Source: Pseudomonas fildesensis
GTDB lineage: Bacteria; Pseudomonadota; Gammaproteobacteria; Pseudomonadales; Pseudomonadaceae
Assembly (NCBI RefSeq): GCF_001050345.1
Contig: NZ_LFMW01000006.1
Location: 62,001-126,000 of the forward strand
Length of the DNA stretch: 64,000 nt
Direction of reading: 5' to 3'
Each line of letters begins with the position of its first letter. The first letter of the stretch is position 1. The notes beneath the pieces are model-generated. The model was not told the origin of the DNA and made no database searches. It saw only the letters and a program-made list of their open reading frames with translations. Shown piece by piece: positions 25,320-33,551 of this stretch. The position numbers and the translations under genes are program-made.

Positions 25320-28291
25320 ACATCGTGATTCCGGGTTATGACATCGACGGCGAAATTGGCGAAGGCGCCATGGCCAGCGTGTACCTGGCGACCCAGCGCT
25401 CGCTGGAGCGCAAGGTGGCGCTGAAGGTAATGGCCGCCGCGCTGGCAGCCGACCCGAGCTTCTGCGAGCGCTTCCTGCGCGAGGGCAAGACCCTGGCGCG
25501 TTTGTCGCACCCGCACACGGTGACCATCCATGACATCGGCAATGTCGGTGAGCTGTATTACATGGCTATGGAATACCTGCCCAACGGCACGCTCAAGGAA
25601 CGCATTGCCGCCGGCCTGACGCCGGAGCAGGGCCTCACGCTGATCCGCCAGATCGCCTCGGCCTTGGGTTATGCGCATGCCCAAGGGCTGGTGCACCGCG
25701 ACGTCAAGCCGGCGAACATTCTTTTCCGCGCCGACGGCACGGCCGTGCTGTCGGACTTCGGTATCGCCAAGTCGCTGGATGATCGCACCCAGTTCACCCA
25801 GGCGGGTTTTGCCGTGGGCACGCCGAGCTACATGAGCCCGGAACAGGCGCGGGGCCAGGAGATCGATGGCCGCGCCGACCTGTATGCGCTGGGCGTGGTG
25901 CTCTACGAAATTTTGGTCGGCAAGCTGCCGTATAACGGCACCGATGCGCTCTCTACAGCGTTGGCGCACCTGACTGAACCGTTGCCGGAATTGCCGGTGC
26001 ACCACGGGCGTTATCAGGGCGTACTGCGTAAGCTGTTGGCCAAGGACCCGGCGGAGCGTTTCCCGGATGCGGCGGCGTTGCTGCTGGCGCTGGACCAACT
26101 GCCGGTGGACTCGCCGGAAGCCACGCGGGTACGGCCGTTGCCGATCCCGCTGAGCTTTGATCTGGCGGGCATGACCCCGGTCACCATCGACATTCCGACC
26201 GACAAACCCCAGCCGCAACCGGTACGCCAACCGGTGGTGACGCCGACGCAACACAGCGCCGTATCCGAGCAGCGCCGTGGCCCGGTGCTGGCGCTGGCTG
26301 CTGTAGCGGTCGCCGTTGCGCTGGCGATCGGTGGCGGCAGTTACTGGTGGTTGAGCGGTAGCGATGAGCCTGTCAAACCGCCTGCGGCTGTCGTGCCCAA
26401 GGTAACGCCAGCCGCAGTGGTAGCGGAGGCGGATGGCGGTCAACGTCCATTGTTGATGGCCGGTAAGAAAACCCTGTTCCAGCGCGTTCTCAGCAAGCCC
26501 GGCGCCAAGCTGTCCAGCGATGCGGGCAGCGCGCCCGGCAAAGCCCTGCCGGCGTTTTCCGTGCTCTATGTGTATCAGCGCAAAGACGTCGACGGCAGCC
26601 CGTGGGTACGCGTCGGCACCGCCACCGATGGGCGCAGCGACGGCTGGTTGCCGGCGTCCCAGGTCAGCGATTGGAAACAGAGCCTGGTGCTCAAGTTCAC
26701 CGAGCGTTCAGGGCGTGCCCCGGTGATGTTCCTGCGCCAATCCAGCGAGGTGGAAAAGCTGCTCGCTGATCCTGCCGCCGCCAAAGGCGTGTTGGCCAAG
26801 GCGCAGAAAAACAGCGAAGACAACGGCCAGGTCCTGGCCCTGGAACCGACTGCCAGTGCAGTGCCGCAGAATCAGTTCTACCTGCTGCCGATCTTCGATT
26901 CCAAAGAGAGCTTCGACGAAAACGGCCAGCCGGTGCAGTTGCTCAATGTCGCGTCCATTGACCCCGGCAGCAGCGCGGTCGCCAAGCCCTCGACGCCGGT
27001 GATCAACGCCAATGCCGACGCTTTCCGCACCGCCGTGGTGCTGGTCGTGGACACCACCGTTTCCATGCAGCCCTACATCGACCAGATTCGTGATGTGGTG
27101 CACGAGCTGCAAACCCGCATCGCCGAACGCGGCGAGCTGGACAGCGTGAGCTTCGGCCTGGTGGGTTTTCGCAGCAGCGTCAAGAAAACCCCTGGCCTGG
27201 AATACGTCGCCAAGACCCTGATTAGCCTCGACCAGGGCCGCGACCCGCAACGCTTCCTCGACATAGCGCGCGAGGTGAAAGCGTCCACCGTGTCCAGCCA
27301 TTCGTTCAACGAAGACGCGTTTGCCGGGGTAATGCAGGCCGTGGACGGCATGGACTGGTCCGGTTACGGCGGGCGCCTGATCCTGCTGGTCACCGACGCC
27401 GGTGCGCTGCGCAAGAACGACCCGTTCGCCGCCACCCAGATGAACGAAGCCGAAGTGCGCCAGGCGGCGCTGGGCAAGCAGATCAAGATCTACGCCCTGC
27501 ACCTGCGCACCGACGCTGGCAAGAAAACCCACGCCGGTGCCGAAAGCCAATACCGCATCCTCACCGCCGACGCCAACCCGCAGATCGGCGACCTGTACAC
27601 GCCGGTGCCCGGTGGCGATGTGCGCAAGTTGGGTGAGCGTGTGGATGAGATTGGCAGCGTATTCGCCAATCTCGTACACCAGGTGCGCAGCAACACCCCG
27701 CAACCCGTGCCGTTGCTGAGTTCAGCGCCGAGCCTGGCGGACAAGTCCACAGCGGTTGGCTACGCGATGCACATGGACTTCCTCGGCCGCAAAACCGCGA
27801 GCCAGGCGCCGCAGCTCGTCAGTGCCTGGACCGCCGACCGCGACCTGACCAACCCGGCGCTGCCGGCGTTCCAGGTGTGCGTGATGCTGACCAAGTTGCA
27901 GCTCAACGATTTGCAGCAGTCGCTGAAACTGATCGTCGACGCCGCGCGTAAAACCCAGACCTCTCCCAAGGATTTCTTCCAGGAAATCGCCAGCGCTTCG
28001 GCTTATATGAGCCGAGACCCGCAGGCGCTGCGCAAGGGTGGCAATCTGGCCGACGGCGGTATCCTCGGCGAATACCTGGAAGGCCTGCCGTACCGCAGCA
28101 AGTCGCTGAACATGACCCAGGATTTGTGGTTGTCGTTGAGCGTGGCCGAGCAGGAAGACTTTATCGACGAGCTGGATTCGAAAATCCGCCTCTATGAAAC
28201 CTTCCACAATGATGTGGCCAACTGGGTCCGTTTCGGCGATGCAGAACCGGGCGATGCGTTGTACCGCGTGCCGTTGTCGACGCTGCCGTAA
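25316..28291 (+). CDS. ppkA: Transmembrane Ser/Thr kinase PpkA with VWA domain
   Basis: A 991-residue protein. The Hanks-type kinase domain (about 8-270) has the glycine loop GEGAMASVYL, Lys37, HRDVKPAN (128-135), DFG (147-149) and GTPSYMSPEQ, so it looks active. After a linker comes one transmembrane helix (about 321-345). The periplasmic part has an SH3-like stretch (about 405-460) and a von Willebrand A domain starting near 573, with VVDTTVSM as its metal site. PpkA phosphorylates Fha on signals relayed by TagQRST. Its stop overlaps the tagT start (TAATG). Confidence 0.95.
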   Translation: MNIVIPGYDIDGEIGEGAMASVYLATQRSLERKVALKVMAAALAADPSFCERFLREGKTLARLSHPHTVTIHDIGNVGELYYMAMEYLPNGTLKERIAAGLTPEQGLTLIRQIASALGYAHAQGLVHRDVKPANILFRADGTAVLSDFGIAKSLDDRTQFTQAGFAVGTPSYMSPEQARGQEIDGRADLYALGVVLYEILVGKLPYNGTDALSTALAHLTEPLPELPVHHGRYQGVLRKLLAKDPAERFPDAAALLLALDQLPVDSPEATRVRPLPIPLSFDLAGMTPVTIDIPTDKPQPQPVRQPVVTPTQHSAVSEQRRGPVLALAAVAVAVALAIGGGSYWWLSGSDEPVKPPAAVVPKVTPAAVVAEADGGQRPLLMAGKKTLFQRVLSKPGAKLSSDAGSAPGKALPAFSVLYVYQRKDVDGSPWVRVGTATDGRSDGWLPASQVSDWKQSLVLKFTERSGRAPVMFLRQSSEVEKLLADPAAAKGVLAKAQKNSEDNGQVLALEPTASAVPQNQFYLLPIFDSKESFDENGQPVQLLNVASIDPGSSAVAKPSTPVINANADAFRTAVVLVVDTTVSMQPYIDQIRDVVHELQTRIAERGELDSVSFGLVGFRSSVKKTPGLEYVAKTLISLDQGRDPQRFLDIAREVKASTVSSHSFNEDAFAGVMQAVDGMDWSGYGGRLILLVTDAGALRKNDPFAATQMNEAEVRQAALGKQIKIYALHLRTDAGKKTHAGAESQYRILTADANPQIGDLYTPVPGGDVRKLGERVDEIGSVFANLVHQVRSNTPQPVPLLSSAPSLADKSTAVGYAMHMDFLGRKTASQAPQLVSAWTADRDLTNPALPAFQVCVMLTKLQLNDLQQSLKLIVDAARKTQTSPKDFFQEIASASAYMSRDPQALRKGGNLADGGILGEYLEGLPYRSKSLNMTQDLWLSLSVAEQEDFIDELDSKIRLYETFHNDVANWVRFGDAEPGDALYRVPLSTLP

Positions 28292-28995
28292 TGCTGAACC
28301 TGAGCGCGGTGCACAAGAGCCGGGGCCTCGGTAGCCAGCGCTATAGCCTGGTGATTCCGGCGCTCACGCTGTGCGCGGGTGAGCAACTGGCGATTGTCGG
28401 GCCGAGTGGCTGCGGTAAAAGCACCTTGCTCGACCTGCTGGCGCTGGTGTTGGCGCCGGATCAGGTGGGCCAATTCGACTTCAATCACACCGATATCGGC
28501 GAGCTGTGGCGTGCCGACAAGCAAACCGCATTGGCCGAACTGCGCAGCCGTCACCTGGGCTATGTGCTGCAAACCGGCGGGCTGCTGGGCTTTCTCGATG
28601 TGCGCAGCAACATCGCCTTGTCCCGGCAACTGCTCGGCTTGAAAGACGATGGCAGCGTGGCGCGTCTGGCCGAGCAGCTGGAAATCAGCGATCAGCTGGC
28701 CAAGAAGCCGGCTGCGTTGTCAGTGGGCCAGCGCCAGCGCGTGAGTTGCGCCCGTGCGCTGGCCCATGCGCCGCAACTGGTGTTAGCGGATGAGCCGACC
28801 GCGTCCCTCGACCCTCTCAATGCCGAGCGGGTGATGCAGGCGCTGCTGGCTCAGGCCCGCGAACACCGCGCCGCCTGTGTGATCGCCACCCATGACGAGC
28901 CGCTGGCCCGCGCCAGTGGTTTGCAGGTACGGCGCATCAGTTGCCGTCGCGACACCGACGGCGGCGTCACCGCGACCCTCGGGGAGGCCGGCTGA
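28291..28995 (+). CDS. tagT: ABC-transporter ATPase TagT
   Basis: A 234-residue ABC ATPase of the LolD/MacB-like type. It has Walker A GPSGCGKST (37-45), the signature SVGQRQRVSCARALA and Walker B LVLADEPTASLDPL. With TagS it forms an ABC complex that acts upstream of PpkA in sensing envelope damage, together with TagQ and TagR. It overlaps ppkA by one base and tagS by one base (TGATG). Confidence 0.93.
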   Translation: MLNLSAVHKSRGLGSQRYSLVIPALTLCAGEQLAIVGPSGCGKSTLLDLLALVLAPDQVGQFDFNHTDIGELWRADKQTALAELRSRHLGYVLQTGGLLGFLDVRSNIALSRQLLGLKDDGSVARLAEQLEISDQLAKKPAALSVGQRQRVSCARALAHAPQLVLADEPTASLDPLNAERVMQALLAQAREHRAACVIATHDEPLARASGLQVRRISCRRDTDGGVTATLGEAG

Positions 28996-30179
28996 TGCGT
29001 ATCCCTCTGGTGGCTTCCCTGGCCTGGCAGGATTACCGCAACGACGCCTGGCTGTCGGCCTGTTCGGTGCTGGCGCTGGTCGCTGTCATCGCCCCGTTGC
29101 TGGTGTTATTTGGCCTGAAATTTGGACTGGTCAGCAGTTTGACCGAACGTTTGGAGACTGACCCCGCTACCCGTGAAATTATTCCGTTGGGCGGTGGTCG
29201 ATTTAGCAGTGCGTTGGTCGAGCAGCTTGGCCGGCGCAGTGATGTGGCGTTTGCGATACCGCGCACGCGGCAGATTGCGGCGACGGCGCAGGTGGGCACG
29301 TTGAGCCTGGAAATGTTGCCGACCGCGCCGGGTGATCCGTTGCTCGCCGGCCTGCCGATGCCTCGGGGCCTGGACCAGATCGTGCTGAGCCATACCGCTG
29401 CCGAGAAGCTCGCGGCGCGGCCGGGGGATTGGCTGGAAACCAGTTTTGCGCGGCAGGTAGCGGGGCGCATCGAGGCCCAGCGCACACGGGTGCAGGTGCT
29501 GGCGGTATTGCCGCTGGAAGCCTTCGCCCGCGACGGTTTGTTTGCAGCGTTGAGCCTGCTGGAAGCGGCGGAAGATTATCGCGACGGCCGCGCTGTGCCG
29601 GCGCTGGGTTGGGACGGTGACGCGGTGGGCGTGAGCGAGCAGCGGGTGTATCCAGCGTTTCGCTTGTATGCGCGCAGCCTCACCGATGTGGAGCCGCTGC
29701 GAGTGTATTTCGCCGGGCAGAATCTGCTGGTGTCGACCCAGGCGTTGAGCATCGCTCAGGTGCAGTCGTTGAGCCGCAACCTGTCTCTCGTATTTTGGAT
29801 CATCGCCGGGTTGGCCTTGACCGGGGCGTTTGCGGCGATCTTCGCCGGAGCGTTGGCCGCCGTGGCGCGTAAGCGTCGGGAGTTGTCGGTGTTGCGTCTG
29901 CTGGGCTTTTCCACCGGTGCGCTGTTGCTGTTCGTGGTGGTGCAGGCGCTGTACAGCGCAGGTGTTGCCGCTGTGCTCAGTGCCGGACTGTATGGCCTGG
30001 CCGAGGCGGGTTTGAATCAATTATTCGTGCAGGTGCCGGGCGAACACGCCAGTCACCTGCTGGCGCGTCATTACGGCCTGGCCCTGGTTGCAGTCCTCGG
30101 CGTCAGCGCCGTGGCGGCGGCCTGTGGGGGTTGGCGAGTGGCGCGTATCCAGGCTTCTGAAGGAATCAGAGATGTATAA
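28995..30179 (+). CDS. tagS: ABC-transporter permease TagS
   Basis: A 394-residue FtsX/MacB-like permease. One N-terminal helix (SACSVLALVAVIAPLLVLFGL), a large periplasmic domain and three C-terminal helices are visible, including ALTGAFAAIFAGALAAV and LLLFVVVQALYSAGVAA. It pairs with TagT in the T6SS threonine-phosphorylation pathway. The ATG at 28995 overlaps the tagT stop; the frame runs further upstream but that start would lie inside tagT. It overlaps tagR by 8 bases. Confidence 0.92.
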   Translation: MRIPLVASLAWQDYRNDAWLSACSVLALVAVIAPLLVLFGLKFGLVSSLTERLETDPATREIIPLGGGRFSSALVEQLGRRSDVAFAIPRTRQIAATAQVGTLSLEMLPTAPGDPLLAGLPMPRGLDQIVLSHTAAEKLAARPGDWLETSFARQVAGRIEAQRTRVQVLAVLPLEAFARDGLFAALSLLEAAEDYRDGRAVPALGWDGDAVGVSEQRVYPAFRLYARSLTDVEPLRVYFAGQNLLVSTQALSIAQVQSLSRNLSLVFWIIAGLALTGAFAAIFAGALAAVARKRRELSVLRLLGFSTGALLLFVVVQALYSAGVAAVLSAGLYGLAEAGLNQLFVQVPGEHASHLLARHYGLALVAVLGVSAVAAACGGWRVARIQASEGIRDV

Positions 30180-31884
30180 GTTACTGGGCGCCGCCGTGGC
30201 GCTGAGCCTGGCCTCGATGGCTTGGGCTGATGAAGCAAGCGACAAACTCGACAACCCAAAGCCGCTGCCGGACGACGTCAGCCTGCCGCTGCCCTGCGAA
30301 GGCAACATGGTGTTCCGCTACGCCTATGTGCTGGCGCAGGGCACGCTGGATGACCGTGAGATCAGTCTCGGCTACCCCTTCGCCGAAGGCGAGGCGGGCT
30401 ATCAGCAGTCGTTTATTTCCGGCTACCGCCGCGACTTTATCAACGGTCAGTTCACCCTCAAGGACTTGCCCAGGGACTGGAACAAAGTCATCGCGCCGCT
30501 GATGCCGAAGACCGACGCCAAGACCCCGCTCAAGCCCATGCTGTACTTCATCGGCAAGTACGAAGTGACGGCACGCCAATACGCGCAAGTGATGTCCCAG
30601 GCGCAGTCGCTGGCCAGTGGTGAACCGGCGCCTGCGTGCGATGCGCCCACCGGCATGGCCGGGCGGTTGCCCAAGGTGAAACTATCGCGCTTCGAAGCCG
30701 AGCGCTTCTCGGCGGTTTACAGCGCCTGGCTGATGAAATACCACCGCGAATTGCTACCGGTCAGCGGCCGTGGTTCGTCGGCGGACGACGGCGGCCTGGG
30801 CTTTGTGCGCCTGCCCACCGAAGTGGAATGGGAATTTGCCGCGCGCGGTGGCCAGGCGGTCAGCCGTCAGGACCTGGAGGGGCGTCTGTTTCCACGGCGC
30901 GTTGAAGGCAGCGAAAGCGACGGCCCGCTCGGTGATTACGCAGTGTTCAACCAGGTCGCCGGCGGCACTGGCCAGGCTGCGCGCTTGATGCCCATCGGCA
31001 CCAAGTTGCCCAACCCGATTGGCTTGTTCGACGTGATCGGTAACGCGGCGGAAATGGTCCAGGAATCCTTCCAGCTGGTGCACGCCGGGCGCCGCCAGGG
31101 CACCTACGGCGGCTTTGTGGTCAAGGGCGGCAACTACCTGGAAGGCGAGGGCACGCTGTTCACCGGCATGCGCCGCGAGTACCCGTTGTTCGCCGCCGAT
31201 GGCACCGAGCAGAGCAACGAGACCACCGGTTTCCGCGTGGCGATTGGCGCGTTGTCGGCACCGCGTTCGCGTTACAAGGAGCTGTTTGCGCAGTGGCAGA
31301 AAGAAGGCCGCCTGGCCTCGCTGACCGACGCCATCGACGACGCCCAGGACCCGACCAAACGCCTCGACAGCATCATCGCCGCCAGCGTCGACCCACGCCT
31401 GCAAGCCGAACTGGGGATGGTCAACGAAGAGCTCAAGCGCAACGTCTCGCTCATCGCCCAGCAACGCGAAGAAGCGGCCGGGAACCTGATCCAGTCGGCG
31501 GCCCTGGTGGCCGAGACCATCAATAACTACAACATCCGCCTGACCAATTTGCAGAAGAGTCGCCAGCAAGCCGTCGACAACAAGGACGACGCCAGCGCGC
31601 AACTGTTTGACATGGCCATCACCAACGGACGCAGCGCCCTCGACGGCGCGGTGGCGATTTATATCGACAACCTGGCCACCGGCACGCGTTACACCGATGC
31701 GGTGATCCAGGCGCAGTTTCAACGAATCAAGGAAGAGTTGGATCGCAAGCCAGTGCTCGGAAAAAGCCTGGTGACGCGCGCGACATTGTTCGTTCGTCAT
31801 GTCGGCAACTACCGCAAGCAACAGCGGGCCGACCCGGCAACGATCTTGAAGGAATTGCTCGCAGCGAGCGCTCAGCGGTCTTGA
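30172..31884 (+). CDS. tagR: T6SS signalling protein TagR (FGE-sulfatase fold)
   Basis: A 570-residue secreted protein. The signal peptide ends near SLASMAWA. A formylglycine-generating-enzyme-like domain (about 125-400) contains YEVTARQYAQVM, RLPTEVEWEFAARGG and NPIGLFDVIGNAAEMVQE. A helical, probably coiled-coil tail (about 410-560) follows. In P. aeruginosa TagR is periplasmic and promotes PpkA activity together with TagQ. The ATG at 30172 gives a clean signal peptide and overlaps tagS by 8 bases; a longer frame to 30088 would hide it. Confidence 0.92.
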   Translation: MYKLLGAAVALSLASMAWADEASDKLDNPKPLPDDVSLPLPCEGNMVFRYAYVLAQGTLDDREISLGYPFAEGEAGYQQSFISGYRRDFINGQFTLKDLPRDWNKVIAPLMPKTDAKTPLKPMLYFIGKYEVTARQYAQVMSQAQSLASGEPAPACDAPTGMAGRLPKVKLSRFEAERFSAVYSAWLMKYHRELLPVSGRGSSADDGGLGFVRLPTEVEWEFAARGGQAVSRQDLEGRLFPRRVEGSESDGPLGDYAVFNQVAGGTGQAARLMPIGTKLPNPIGLFDVIGNAAEMVQESFQLVHAGRRQGTYGGFVVKGGNYLEGEGTLFTGMRREYPLFAADGTEQSNETTGFRVAIGALSAPRSRYKELFAQWQKEGRLASLTDAIDDAQDPTKRLDSIIAASVDPRLQAELGMVNEELKRNVSLIAQQREEAAGNLIQSAALVAETINNYNIRLTNLQKSRQQAVDNKDDASAQLFDMAITNGRSALDGAVAIYIDNLATGTRYTDAVIQAQFQRIKEELDRKPVLGKSLVTRATLFVRHVGNYRKQQRADPATILKELLAASAQRS

Positions 31885-31968
31885 TCGTTGGCTGTAAAGC
31901 GAGCTTGGAAGGGACTCAGGCGGCGGTGGGCCGTGCTGGGCAAGTCAAACTTAAAAGAGAACACACCT

Positions 31969-32898
31969 ATGCTTTTTTCACGTAAGGCGGTTTCCAAGCG
32001 TCACTTGCTGCTGATTGCGGCCGGTTTCAGTACCGTACTCACCGGCTGCGCCACGTCGCCGGCTTCCAAGGTCGCGTCAAGCACCAAGGTCGAGTACTAC
32101 CCGAACTGCTACGAGCCGGTGCAGCACCTGCGTGCGACCGATTCGGACATGACCAAGTCGGTCGTCACCGGCGCGGCCATCGGCGCTGCCGGCGGTGCAC
32201 TGCTGGGCGCCCTGACCGGCGACAAGGACAAACGTGGCCGTAACGTCGCTATTGGCGCCGCAGGCGGCGCCCTGGCGGGTGGCGCTGCGGGTTACTACAC
32301 CGAGCGTCAGAAGCAGATCAGCGATGACAACCAGCGCATTGCGTCCTACGCAGCTGACGTCAACAAAAGCGCCTCCGACATCGACCGCAGCACTGCGTAC
32401 GCCAAAGCGTCCCAGCAGTGCTACCAGAGCGCGTTCACCAAGCTGGTGGCCGACCGCAAGGCCAAGACCGTCAACGACACCGAAGGCCGTAAACGCCTGG
32501 CGGAAATCGTGTCGGGCCTGAAAGAGTCGAATGACCTGATCGTTGCAGTCAACGGCAAGGCCAGCGAAGACCTGAACAATTACACCCAGGCCTACGAGAA
32601 AGACCTGCAACAAGTGGGCGTGCAGCGTAACGACGTCGTCACTGTTGCTACAGCGGATGTCACTCCGGCTGTCGTACCGGCCAAGAAAGGCAAGTCGACC
32701 GCCAAAGTCGTGACCAAGCGTCCGCCGCTGCCGGTTGTGCCGAAAGAAGCGGTCGCCACCGAAAAAACTATCCAGACCGCCCAGACCAAGCAAGCTGAAA
32801 GCAAGCAGGTCGCCAGCGCTGGCAAGGCACAGATCGAAGGCACTTGCCGCGATCCGAACCTGGCTGACTGGGCACCGGTACCTTGCCCTAACGTCTGA
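31969..32898 (+). CDS. tagQ: Outer-membrane lipoprotein TagQ
   Basis: A 309-residue lipoprotein with lipobox LTGC (Cys27). Two glycine-alanine-rich glycine-zipper stretches (TGAAIGAAGGALLGALTG and IGAAGGALAGGAAG) are followed by a helical domain and a lysine/proline-rich tail. TagQ is an outer-membrane lipoprotein that places TagR at the membrane in the T6SS activation pathway. The ATG at 31969 is preferred over an upstream frame at 31888 because it gives the lipoprotein signal. It is the last gene of the rightward operon, with 84 bases after tagR. Confidence 0.9.
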   Translation: MLFSRKAVSKRHLLLIAAGFSTVLTGCATSPASKVASSTKVEYYPNCYEPVQHLRATDSDMTKSVVTGAAIGAAGGALLGALTGDKDKRGRNVAIGAAGGALAGGAAGYYTERQKQISDDNQRIASYAADVNKSASDIDRSTAYAKASQQCYQSAFTKLVADRKAKTVNDTEGRKRLAEIVSGLKESNDLIVAVNGKASEDLNNYTQAYEKDLQQVGVQRNDVVTVATADVTPAVVPAKKGKSTAKVVTKRPPLPVVPKEAVATEKTIQTAQTKQAESKQVASAGKAQIEGTCRDPNLADWAPVPCPNV

Positions 32899-32922
32899 GT
32901 AACATGTTGCTATAAGCGTTAA

Positions 32923-32964
32923 ACGCCTGCCGATCTCCCGCTAAAAGTACGAGATCGGTGGCGT
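32923..32964 (+). terminator. Hairpin after tagQ
   Basis: A long imperfect stem pairs ACGCC and CGATCTC (32923-32937) with GAGATCG and GGCGT (32951-32964) around a loop containing AAAAG. It lies 25 bases after tagQ. There is no clear T-run, so it could be a Rho-assisted end or a stability hairpin. Confidence 0.5.
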
Positions 32965-33023
32965 TCCGCTTGCAAATCGTTACACTGCTGCGGCCACTCA
33001 ATAATTAGACCGAGGCCGTGTGC

Positions 33024-33401
33024 ATGAAATTTCGTCTTCTCCTCTGGGTGCTGGGCCTGATGATGGGCAAAGCCAGCCGCACCAATCCTGCCTTCCAGCA
33101 ACAACTGGGTGACAAAGACCTGGCGTTCCAGTTGCAGACCCTCGACGGCAAGGTTGCCCGTCACTTCATCGTCAAAGACCAGCGCATCACCAGCCGCTCG
33201 GGTGTCCATCCTGCGCCGGCCTTCGCCATTGCCTTTAAAGACGCCGCCTACGGCTTCGCCACGATGCAGGCGAAGAACAAGCAACTGGCGTTCATGACAG
33301 GAATTCAGGACAAGTCGATCCAGATCAAGGGCAACCCGGCGCTGGTGATCTGGTTCCAGGGATTGACCAAGTATTTGAAGCCGAAGAAAAAGAAGGGCTA
33401 A
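33024..33401 (+). CDS. Small SCP2-like lipid-binding protein
   Basis: A 125-residue basic protein with an SCP2-like pattern: a beta-rich core (DLAFQLQTLDGKVARHFIV, then DQRITSRSG), a hydrophobic C-terminal helix ALVIWFQGLTKYL and a tail of lysines. SCP2 domains bind lipids or fatty acyl chains. The protein opens with a short hydrophobic stretch (FRLLLWVLGLMMG) that may associate with the membrane. The substrate is unknown. It marks the first chromosomal gene beyond the T6SS. An alternative start two codons upstream (33018) is possible. Confidence 0.65.
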   Translation: MKFRLLLWVLGLMMGKASRTNPAFQQQLGDKDLAFQLQTLDGKVARHFIVKDQRITSRSGVHPAPAFAIAFKDAAYGFATMQAKNKQLAFMTGIQDKSIQIKGNPALVIWFQGLTKYLKPKKKKG

Positions 33402-33405
33402 CTCT

Positions 33406-33541
33406 GATCGTTCCCACGCAGAGCGTCTGATCGTTCCCACGCTCTGCGTGGGAATGCCGCTTTGGACGCTCTGCGTCCGCTCTTAAAGTCGCGACGCGGA
33501 GCGTCCCAGGATGCATTCCCACGCAGAACGTGGGAACGATC
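33406..33541. repeat. Intergenic palindromic repeat (GATCGTTCCCACGC family)
   Basis: Begins with GATCGTTCCCACGC, which appears twice in close succession (33406 and 33428), and ends in GTGGGAACGATC. It has the internal hairpin arms GACGCTCTGCGTC and GACGCGGAGCGTC. It is related to the copies at 12332 and 58314. It fills the space between the convergent SCP2-like and HDOD genes. Confidence 0.85.
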
Positions 33542-33551
33542 AGTTTCAGGT

